From contig CALDEN010000168.1 in NCBI GenBank assembly GCA_937942405.1, positions 1 through 5,430 on the forward strand: 5,430 nucleotides of DNA, in the 5' to 3' direction. This DNA is from an uncultured Saprospiraceae bacterium (lineage in GTDB: Bacteria > Bacteroidota > Bacteroidia > Chitinophagales > Saprospiraceae). Below the pieces are notes generated by a model. That model searched no databases, was not told the DNA's origin, and worked only from the letters and a program-made list of their open reading frames with translations. The first letter of the stretch is position 1, and each line of letters opens with the position of its first letter. Shown here piece by piece: positions 1 to 5,430 of this stretch. The translations under genes and the position numbers were made by a program.

Positions 1-108
1 CTTAAACACTCTGGCCAAAACAAGGTTGCTAGTACGATGGCCGGTCGTAGAAATAAAGGAATGATGATGAGACCAGGAGGAAAAAGAAGAAGACCTAAGG
101 CCAGATAG
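1..108 (+). CDS. C-terminal tail of an unidentified basic protein (partial, 5' end outside window)
   Basis: Frame 1 is open from the first base to a TAG at 106-108 and encodes 35 residues. The last 23 are strongly basic and glycine-rich, with MAGRRNKG, a run of three methionines, then PGGKRRRPKAR. Such lysine/arginine-rich tails are common on RNA- or ribosome-associated proteins and on several Bacteroidota proteins of unknown function, but the visible part contains no family motif, so I do not assign a function. The gap to the msrA ATG is 34 bases. No stem-loop precedes the T-run at 115-123, so read-through into msrA is possible. That this is the end of a real gene is inferred from the open frame, the biased composition and the stop placed just before the next gene. 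Confidence 0.5.
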   Translation, partial: LKHSGQNKVASTMAGRRNKGMMMRPGGKRRRPKAR

Positions 109-142
109 ACTTTATTTTTTTTTGACCTTTAAAATCTACCAG

Positions 143-808
143 ATGAATCCCTTGTATGCTCTAATCCTCGTACTATTTATGTTACAGAGCTCCTGCAATA
201 CAGCTACTACAGCCAAGACCAGTTCTGATAACAACACAACTAAAGCTCAGGCCACCCAAGATTTAGAAGGACTGAGCAAAGCATACCTAGCCAGTGGATG
301 CTTCTGGTGTGTAGAGGCCATCTACGAGTCACTCAAGGGAGTCGAGGAGGTTGTATCTGGTTATGCCGAAGGGAAAGAGGAAAATGCCCGCTATGATCGT
401 GTATCAGCTGGAAGCACTGCACATGTAGAAGCAGTGTTAGTTTATTACAATTCAGCAGAAATCTCCTATGAGACACTGATCAAGGTATTCTTTGCCTCAG
501 GGGATCCAACTACCCTTAATAGACAAGGACCAGATGCAGGATACCAATATAGATCTGCCATCTACTATCAAAATGATCAAGAAAAACTGATCGCTGAAAA
601 CTATAGAAACTCACTAGAGGCTGCAAATGTCTTTAACGATCCGATCGTTACTGACATCATACCCTTTACGACATTCTTTGAAGCGGAAGAATACCACCAA
701 GACTTCGAAAAAAGAAACCCAAATCAAGGATATGTTAGAGCAGTATCCGTTCCTAGATTAAAACGTTTTCAGAAAGCCTTTCCGGAGTTGTTGAAAGAAG
801 GGCATTAG
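143..808 (+). CDS. msrA: Peptide-methionine (S)-S-oxide reductase MsrA, predicted lipoprotein
   Basis: MsrA reduces the S-epimer of methionine sulfoxide in proteins and free methionine, repairing oxidative damage. The 221-residue product has a hydrophobic N-terminus ending in LQSSC (Cys18), which looks like a loose lipobox. A Ser/Thr/Asn-rich linker to about residue 45 follows, then a full MsrA domain. Family motifs are GCFWC with catalytic Cys53, the Glu of AHVEAV (Glu96), GDPTTLNRQGPDAG, QYRSAIYY and AEEYHQ near 181-186. The lipid anchor would place it outside the inner membrane. The residue after the lipobox Cys is Asn, and no acidic surface-export tag follows. No cysteine lies after the GCFWC motif, so the C-terminal resolving cysteines of E. 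coli-type MsrA are absent. The start is uncertain: ATG at 143 is the only ATG, but an in-frame TTG at 122 would add seven residues including a Lys. Family identity is secure; export is an inference. Confidence 0.95.
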   Translation: MNPLYALILVLFMLQSSCNTATTAKTSSDNNTTKAQATQDLEGLSKAYLASGCFWCVEAIYESLKGVEEVVSGYAEGKEENARYDRVSAGSTAHVEAVLVYYNSAEISYETLIKVFFASGDPTTLNRQGPDAGYQYRSAIYYQNDQEKLIAENYRNSLEAANVFNDPIVTDIIPFTTFFEAEEYHQDFEKRNPNQGYVRAVSVPRLKRFQKAFPELLKEGH

Positions 809-890
809 AATTCTGAATAAGTCACAGTCGAGTAGTTCTTTAATAAAATAATTCATGAAGCATAGGGTATATTGTAAGCTACTTGTCTTA

Positions 891-920
891 TTGACTCAGA
901 GAGCATGTTTTCTAATTTCG
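891..920 (+). promoter_or_regulatory. Candidate Bacteroidota-type promoter for the FIST/kinase operon
   Basis: TTGACT at 891-896 (-33 element TTG) is followed, after exactly 19 bases from the TTG, by TAATTTCG at 913-920. This differs from the Bacteroidota -7 consensus TAnnTTTG at one position. The arrangement is the one known for the primary sigma factor of this phylum. Transcription would start around 925-928 and leave a leader of about 70 bases before the ATG at 996. The location, in the only sizeable spacer upstream of the two-gene operon, supports it. It is a pattern match by eye only. Confidence 0.45.
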
Positions 921-995
921 TCTCTTTTTATCCATCACACGGTATATTAGGATATCCTTTACCTACACGCTTTACTAACATAAGCATCTTATTAT

Positions 996-2123
996 ATGAA
1001 TATCTATCAGTCTAGTATTAAAGAAAGTAATGAAATAGAGTCTATGGAACTCGGCTTTACACCTGATCTGATCTTACTTTTTGTCTCCCCGCTATTTGAA
1101 GGAAAAGAAAAGGTAATCAAAAACCTAAATGATCGTTACGGAGATGCGGCCATCATGGGCTGCTCTACCGCAGGAGAGATCATGGGTGACGTAGTTTCTG
1201 ATGAGACCATATCCATGACTGCCGTGAAGTTTGAGGATACCAAAATAAAATTACTATCATATGATTTGGCTACAGCCAATGGAAATAGCGAAAAAGCCGG
1301 TGAGCAAATAAGCGAAGGGCTCAAAGCGGATGATCTCAGACATATCATCGTACTGAGCGATGGACTCAACGTAAACGGTGCAGATCTGGTCAAAGGACTG
1401 CATGCAGATTTATCCGAAAAAGTAAGCATTACAGGAGGACTAGCAGGAGATGGTTCAGATTTTGGAGAAACATTTGTGATCGCAAATGAGACGATCGCTT
1501 CAAACAAGATAGTCGCCCTCGGATTGTATGGAGAGAAATTAAAAATAGGATTTGGATCACAAGGAGGATGGGACAGTTTCGGAGTAGAACGTCTCGTGAC
1601 CAAGTCTAAAGACAATGTACTTTACGAACTCGACGGGCAACCTGCTCTAGAATTATATAAATCCTTCTTAGGGGACAAAGCCAAAGACCTTCCTGGTTCC
1701 GGATTACTCTTTCCACTAAGCATGAGGGATGAGACCAATAAGACCCCTGTTGTGCGTACCATACTCGCAGTGAGCGAAGAAGAACAATCACTCACATTTG
1801 CTGGAAACATCCGTGAGGGAGCCTATGTACGCCTTATGAAAGCCAATATAGATAGACTAATCAACGGTGCCGAAGAATCTGCTAAAATCACAAGAGGTAT
1901 TATAGAGACCGATTGCCAACTGGCCATACTCGTCAGTTGTGTGGGTAGACGTCTCGTACTCAAGCAACTCGTAGAGGAAGAAGTAGAAGTCGTCAATGAG
2001 GTACTCGGAAAACAGGTACACACCACAGGGTTTTACTCCTATGGTGAGATTGCCCCATTTAATAAATTTACACCATGTGCTCTACATAATCAGACGATGA
2101 CAATCACTACATTCGCAGAATAA
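996..2123 (+). CDS. FIST-domain sensory protein (FIST_N plus FIST_C), NosP-like
   Basis: The 375-residue soluble protein has no signal peptide or membrane segment. Residues about 20-215 match the FIST N-terminal domain, with GCSTAGEI at 55-62 and SITGGLAGDG at 144-153. Residues about 215-370 match FIST_C, with SCVGRR at 314-319, GFYSYGEIAPF at 345-355 and ALHNQTMT at 362-369. FIST domains bind small ligands. Characterised NosP proteins use this fold to hold haem and sense nitric oxide, and they regulate a neighbouring hybrid kinase. Candidate metal or haem ligands visible here are His116, His136, His342 and His364, and Cys56, Cys307, Cys315 and Cys361; I cannot tell which, if any, binds haem. 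Its stop overlaps the kinase start by one base (TAATG), implying translational coupling and joint function. The upstream spacer holds a promoter candidate. The ATG at 996 lacks a strong Shine-Dalgarno, as is normal in Bacteroidota. The domain call is firm; the ligand is open. Confidence 0.9.
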   Translation: MNIYQSSIKESNEIESMELGFTPDLILLFVSPLFEGKEKVIKNLNDRYGDAAIMGCSTAGEIMGDVVSDETISMTAVKFEDTKIKLLSYDLATANGNSEKAGEQISEGLKADDLRHIIVLSDGLNVNGADLVKGLHADLSEKVSITGGLAGDGSDFGETFVIANETIASNKIVALGLYGEKLKIGFGSQGGWDSFGVERLVTKSKDNVLYELDGQPALELYKSFLGDKAKDLPGSGLLFPLSMRDETNKTPVVRTILAVSEEEQSLTFAGNIREGAYVRLMKANIDRLINGAEESAKITRGIIETDCQLAILVSCVGRRLVLKQLVEEEVEVVNEVLGKQVHTTGFYSYGEIAPFNKFTPCALHNQTMTITTFAE

Positions 2124-3859
2124 TGAAGTTGCACAGATTACTCAAACGTCAATTAAAAAAACTCGAACTTAACGAAGAACAGCTCAAGCTTATAGAACCC
2201 CTACTCCCTGACGTAAACAAAGCATACCAAGACTTCGATATAGATATCGCTCACCTCGAAAACATCGTAGAAAAAAGTTCGCAAGAGCTCTATGATGCCA
2301 ATACCAAGTTGAGACAGAATGTAGAGACCATAAGTAGTCAGCTCGACCGAGTGGTCAATAATATACACGAGATCATTTTTGAAACGGATCTAGAAGGGAA
2401 CTGGACTTATCTCAATACCGCATGGGAAAAGATGACGGGGCTCAGTGTGGCAGATAGCTTAGGCAAAAATTACTCTGCATTTTTTAAGGATGAAAACAAT
2501 AAAACCATCTTCGGAGATGTGGAGTTTAAAGAGATCGGCAACAAAGCCTTTAAGCGAGTTTTTAGATTTACAAATCATATGCAAGAACTAAAATGGGCAG
2601 AGGTATCTCTCAAGGTAGTGGTAAACGAGGACGGTAGATATGAAGGATCGATCGGGACCATTGTAGATATCACAAAATTAAAAGAAATCGAAGAGGCATT
2701 GATCGCATCGAGAGATCAAGAGGCTTACGCCAATCAAGCAAAAAATGAGTTTCTTTCTACCATGTCTCATGAGATCAGAACACCACTCAATGCAGTAATC
2801 GGGATCAGTCATCTCTTACTGATGGAAGACCCTAAAGAAGAACAACTCGAAAATCTCAATGCTCTGAAATACTCTTCTGAGCATTTACTCGGCCTGATAA
2901 ATGATATCTTAGACTTCAATAAAATAGAATCGGGATTACTGGAATTAGAAAGTGCTGACTTTAGCTTTACCCATATCCTCAATGGATTACAGAGTACTTT
3001 CCAACAAAAGGCTGAAGAAAAACAAATACGATTCCGCATCAAAAAAGACGATGCCCTCCCCGATGTGATGAAGGGAGACAGTATGCGTCTCTCTCAAGTA
3101 TTGACTAATCTGGTAAATAATGCCATCAAGTTTACAGAAGAAGGAAAAGTCATCTTGGATATCGAAGTGATTAAAAAAGTAGAGGACAAAATACATTTAC
3201 AGTTTGAGGTAATCGATACCGGAATCGGAATTCCAAAAGACAAACTTGAGACCATCTTTGAGTCTTTTACCCAAGCCAACTCTAATACCACACGTAAATA
3301 CGGAGGTACTGGGTTAGGACTAGCCATATGTAAAAAACTGTTGGCACTAATGGATACGGACCTTAAAGTGGAAAGCACCTTAAATAAGGGAACTACCTTT
3401 AGCTTTGATCTATGTCTAGAAACCAGTAAACAGTTTGCCGGATTAAAGCCGCAATACAGCAATACGATTCCTTCTTTCTCTGGATTACATGGATTAAAAG
3501 TCCTCGTTGCCGAAGATCATAAAATGAATATCATGGTGATCAAACGATTTTTTAAAAAATGGGAAATCGATTTTGACATTGCAGAAAATGGAGCGATCGC
3601 GGTAGAAATGGCTGAGGCCAAAAACTACAACATTATTCTTATGGATCTACAAATGCCCATCATGAACGGATATGATGCATCTGTCGCCATACGATCATCT
3701 AAAAATACGCACAATCAATCTATCCCCATCTATGCCCTATCGGCCTCAGCAGCCATGGACGTTAAAAACAATGTCAAAAAATTTGGTATGAACGGGCATA
3801 TCAGTAAACCCTTTAACCCTAGTGATCTGTATCAGAAACTGAAGTCGTACATGGTGTGA
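2123..3859 (+). CDS. Soluble PAS hybrid histidine kinase with C-terminal receiver domain, FIST-associated
   Basis: The 578-residue protein has no membrane segments, so it should act in the cytosol. Residues 1-70 form a charged helical, probably coiled-coil segment (LLKRQLKKL, later SSQELYDANTKLRQN). A PAS domain spans about 72-190 (IIFETDLEGNWTYLN, closing with GTIVDITKLKE). HisKA follows with H-box SHEIRTPLNAVIG and phospho-acceptor His216. HATPase_c shows the N-box NNAIKF (Asn333), DTGIGIP (Asp365) and GGTGLGL at 394-400. The receiver, about 458-578, has acidic Glu464/Asp465, phospho-acceptor Asp508 in LMDLQMP, Ser540 in ALSAS and Lys562 in SKPF. All catalytic residues are present, so it should be active. 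There is no output or Hpt domain, so signalling should continue to an external Hpt protein. The ATG overlaps the FIST gene's stop, and the pair resembles NosP/NahK. Ligand control by the FIST protein is inferred from this context. Confidence 0.93.
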   Translation: MKLHRLLKRQLKKLELNEEQLKLIEPLLPDVNKAYQDFDIDIAHLENIVEKSSQELYDANTKLRQNVETISSQLDRVVNNIHEIIFETDLEGNWTYLNTAWEKMTGLSVADSLGKNYSAFFKDENNKTIFGDVEFKEIGNKAFKRVFRFTNHMQELKWAEVSLKVVVNEDGRYEGSIGTIVDITKLKEIEEALIASRDQEAYANQAKNEFLSTMSHEIRTPLNAVIGISHLLLMEDPKEEQLENLNALKYSSEHLLGLINDILDFNKIESGLLELESADFSFTHILNGLQSTFQQKAEEKQIRFRIKKDDALPDVMKGDSMRLSQVLTNLVNNAIKFTEEGKVILDIEVIKKVEDKIHLQFEVIDTGIGIPKDKLETIFESFTQANSNTTRKYGGTGLGLAICKKLLALMDTDLKVESTLNKGTTFSFDLCLETSKQFAGLKPQYSNTIPSFSGLHGLKVLVAEDHKMNIMVIKRFFKKWEIDFDIAENGAIAVEMAEAKNYNIILMDLQMPIMNGYDASVAIRSSKNTHNQSIPIYALSASAAMDVKNNVKKFGMNGHISKPFNPSDLYQKLKSYMV

Positions 3860-3884
3860 TGCTATGACGATAGTCAGTGCTAGA

Positions 3885-4451
3885 TTAAAATAACGTATTA
3901 AAGACTATATCCATTTCTGCTCCAGAAATTCCTTTTACCGCCCCCTGTAGTTCCATAATCAGCTTTGTAGAATCTTGAGAAAGCCAAAGTCGTGGCTTTA
4001 AGGGAATACTTCCAAATCGTAAATCTCTGCAAACAATAGTATCCTTTACTATCTCGTAATTTCCGTAACTCACCTCTCCCACTACCCAGTCCTCATTCTC
4101 CGCTCTATACGTACCGTTTTCTCTAAAGTCGATCTTCAATCCGTAATCCCAGTAAAACGCAGTCTTTAAAACAACTTTAGAATGGTTATGAGCAAGATGA
4201 TAGATCCCATAGAAAGTCAGGAATATCAATACTCCAAACATCCACAGTAATACTGCTCGTACAAACGAATAGGCCTCCTTAGGCTCAAACTTAATTGGGA
4301 AAATAAAAACCAGAATAGATAATATCGCAAATAGAGGCAAGAGCATGTAATTACCTAAATCCAAGAAGAAGGTCAACATGATGTAAAATAACTTAGCCCC
4401 TATAAAAGAAGTAAACAAAAGGAGGAGTATACGTAGAGGGTTGTTTTTCAT
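3885..4451 (-). CDS. Hypothetical membrane protein, three N-terminal TM segments plus soluble C-terminal domain
   Basis: I do not recognise the family. The 188-residue product has three predicted membrane segments at about 7-29, 34-54 and 63-86. A C-terminal domain of about 95 residues follows, rich in aromatic and charged residues (YWDYGLKIDF, ENGTYRAENEDW, SYGNYEIVKDTIVCRD). The alternation of short strands with a GNYEI-type motif recalls small beta-sheet or lipocalin-like domains in Bacteroidota membrane proteins, but that is only an impression. The start is ATG at 4451-4449; AGGA lies a few bases upstream on the minus strand, a modest Shine-Dalgarno-like match. The gene converges on the kinase with a 25-base gap and lies 38 bases after the gene at 4490-5347, so it could share that transcript. 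Its base composition resembles the kinase region (26 G/C of 60 counted at 4081-4140), unlike its AT-rich upstream neighbour. Coding status is likely; the function is unknown. Confidence 0.8.
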   Translation of the reverse strand: MKNNPLRILLLLFTSFIGAKLFYIMLTFFLDLGNYMLLPLFAILSILVFIFPIKFEPKEAYSFVRAVLLWMFGVLIFLTFYGIYHLAHNHSKVVLKTAFYWDYGLKIDFRENGTYRAENEDWVVGEVSYGNYEIVKDTIVCRDLRFGSIPLKPRLWLSQDSTKLIMELQGAVKGISGAEMDIVFNTLF

Positions 4452-4489
4452 GATCCTGAAAAAAGGACTAGTATACGATTTACAATAGA

Positions 4490-5347
4490 TTAAAATCTCA
4501 TTTTCCTCCCCTTTTTATGCGGAACTTTAATTGCGTACTTTACACTTATCATTGCCTCTAAATTTTTTCTATCACTACTTTCAACCCTTTCGAAGTCTGC
4601 TCTACCCTGGTAATAAATTGGACTTTCCAACCTAACATTTTTACTATTGAATAATTCATAACTAGGATAAAATTTCATTTCCAAAAAAATCCTTTTTGAT
4701 ATTTGAGATAAGACCGTCATTCCTATTCCAATATTAGTAGAAAATTCTGAAGACTTTATCGGGTCAATACCGAATTGACCTGGAATAGAGCGTAAAATTT
4801 CCAATTCTGGTCTTAGAAACAAACTAATTCCTAAATTCAATTTCTTTGCTTTCATCTCTCTAAGAAAAGAGCCAACTTCATACCTCAATCCACATTGGAA
4901 TAATTTAGCCTTATCACTTCTCTCTATTTCGACTGGATTTTCAAAGTCTGGATGGATGATTATCCGTTTATTTGAAATACTAAATTCTGTCGCTGATAAA
5001 TTAGTGAGACTGAATTCCTGAAAAAATCCATTAGGTTTGATTAATTGAAGTGACATCCCGAATTTCAATGAATTATGTGGCGGCGTTAAATTTACCGAAT
5101 TTGTAATATTCACTGAATCCATCTCCAGTTCAAAAGTCCCTGAGGTAGGCGTTAGAAATTGTAGTAATACATCATTATCTACTGTATTATAACTAGTAGA
5201 TATTTGATACTCCTGAGATGAATTAGAATAACTAATCAGGCCTCCTATTCTTAAATAATTTCCAACGACCTTGTTTCTTTGACTTAATAAAAGATTAGAC
5301 GAACATAATAATATAAATAATGCTAAATAGAGATTTCGATGTTGCAC
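4490..5347 (-). CDS. Hypothetical secreted protein, probable outer-membrane beta-barrel-like
   Basis: The family is not recognised. The 285-residue product starts with a Sec signal peptide (Arg4, hydrophobic core about 6-21, likely cleavage near LLLSQ at 19-23). The rest has repeated alternating hydrophobic/polar stretches typical of membrane beta strands: about 92-103, 147-162, 169-184 (LNLGISLFLRPELEI), 202-216, 219-233 and 262-275. This suggests a small outer-membrane barrel, although the end is unusual, with a basic KKGRKMR stretch before the terminal Phe. The start is GTG at 5347-5345; an in-frame TAA at 5362-5360 blocks extension and no ATG lies between, so GTG is the best choice. A -7-like element lies just upstream. 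The gene is clearly AT-rich (18 and 20 G/C in the 60-base lines at 4681 and 4921), unlike the genes to its left, which could mean acquisition or a fast-evolving locus. Function cannot be inferred. Confidence 0.78.
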   Translation of the reverse strand: MQHRNLYLALFILLCSSNLLLSQRNKVVGNYLRIGGLISYSNSSQEYQISTSYNTVDNDVLLQFLTPTSGTFELEMDSVNITNSVNLTPPHNSLKFGMSLQLIKPNGFFQEFSLTNLSATEFSISNKRIIIHPDFENPVEIERSDKAKLFQCGLRYEVGSFLREMKAKKLNLGISLFLRPELEILRSIPGQFGIDPIKSSEFSTNIGIGMTVLSQISKRIFLEMKFYPSYELFNSKNVRLESPIYYQGRADFERVESSDRKNLEAMISVKYAIKVPHKKGRKMRF

Positions 5348-5363
5348 AATAATGATTTTTTAT

Positions 5364-5371
5364 CAAAAATA
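5364..5371 (-). promoter_or_regulatory. Possible -7 promoter element for the minus-strand gene starting at 5347
   Basis: Read on the minus strand the bases are TATTTTTG, an exact match to the Bacteroidota -7 consensus TAnnTTTG. They sit 16 bases before the GTG start, so transcription would begin about 10 bases or less from the start codon. No TTG lies at the expected distance upstream (around 5391-5393), so the -33 half is missing and the match may be chance in AT-rich DNA. Confidence 0.3.
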
Positions 5372-5389
5372 GCAAACATTTTATATCCT

Positions 5390-5430
5390 ATGCATCGAGT
5401 ATTATTTCTACTTGTCTCTTTCTCAATATT
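5390..5430 (+). CDS. Start of a divergent gene with signal-peptide-like N-terminus (partial, 3' end outside window)
   Basis: An ATG at 5390 opens a frame that stays open to the window end and encodes 13 residues, MHRVLFLLVSFSI. A charged residue at position 3 followed by an unbroken hydrophobic stretch is what the start of a Sec signal peptide looks like, so this is probably the beginning of an exported or membrane protein. It would be divergent from the gene whose start is at 5347, with 42 bases between the two starts. With so little sequence the function cannot be stated, and the frame could be chance. Confidence 0.4.
   Translation, partial: MHRVLFLLVSFSI

Noticed and set aside
109..124. 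T-run after the first partial gene as an intrinsic terminator
   Set aside because: No GC-rich stem-loop precedes the T-run; only GGCC and CCTAAGG fragments are present. It does not meet the usual terminator form.
807..814. Perfect palindrome AGAATTCT at the end of msrA
   Set aside because: An 8-base palindrome overlapping the stop codon is expected by chance, and nothing around it suggests an operator.
855..950. A 31-codon plus-strand frame starting ATG at 855 in the msrA-FIST spacer
   Set aside because: It is hydrophobic but short, overlaps the promoter candidate, has no ribosome-binding signal and matches nothing recognisable. Chance is the simpler explanation.
1136..1615. A 159-codon antisense open frame inside the FIST gene
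   Set aside because: It lies wholly opposite a well-supported FIST gene. Its translation is Ser/Pro-rich low complexity without any motif, as expected for a shadow frame. The shorter antisense frames at 1606-2026 and 2809-3462 are rejected for the same reason.
3861..3880. A possible hairpin in the gap between the convergent genes (TGAC-gata-GTCA with two outer GC pairs)
   Set aside because: The stem is only four pairs plus an internal mismatch loop, and no T-run follows on either strand. It is too weak to call a terminator. The 6-base inverted repeat at 3870-3875 / 3903-3908 is equally weak.
4464..4477. ACTAGT and GTATAC palindromes between the two minus-strand genes
   Set aside because: These are short overlapping 6-base palindromes without flanking symmetry. 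A search of the same 38-base gap found no TAnnTTTG element, so I do not claim a promoter or operator there.

Overview
The window looks like chromosomal DNA of a member of the Bacteroidota, probably a marine or environmental flavobacterium or cytophagale. Reasons: moderate to low GC (roughly 40% by hand counts, lower at the right end), starts with little Shine-Dalgarno signal, promoter-like elements of the Bacteroidota type (TTG about 19 bases before TAnnTTTG-like), an N-terminal lipoprotein signal on MsrA, and Bacteroidota-style hypothetical proteins. The genus cannot be named from the sequence.

Left part, plus strand: the basic C-terminal tail of an unidentified protein (1-108) is followed 34 bases later by msrA, a peptide methionine sulfoxide reductase that appears to be exported as a lipoprotein (143-808). 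A 187-base spacer with a good promoter candidate (891-920) then leads into the main system.

Centre, plus strand: a FIST-domain sensor protein (996-2123) overlaps by one base (TAATG) a soluble PAS-containing hybrid histidine kinase with a C-terminal receiver domain (2123-3859). The pair is organised like the NosP/NahK module of proteobacteria, in which a FIST protein (a haem-based nitric oxide sensor in the characterised cases) controls a co-encoded hybrid kinase. By analogy the FIST protein would bind a small ligand in the cytosol and modulate the kinase. The kinase would pass phosphate from its H-box histidine to its own receiver and then to a histidine phosphotransfer (Hpt) protein encoded elsewhere. 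The ligand is not determined by the sequence.

Right part, minus strand: two hypothetical genes converge on the kinase. One encodes a small protein with three membrane segments and a soluble C-terminal domain (3885-4451). The other encodes a secreted, beta-strand-rich protein, probably of the outer membrane (4490-5347), and is clearly more AT-rich than the rest. At the far right a plus-strand gene seems to begin divergently at 5390 with a signal-peptide-like sequence and runs off the window. No RNA genes, insertion sequences, CRISPR arrays or convincing terminators were seen. The most interesting content is the FIST/hybrid-kinase module, which fits a known architecture rather than a wholly new system.
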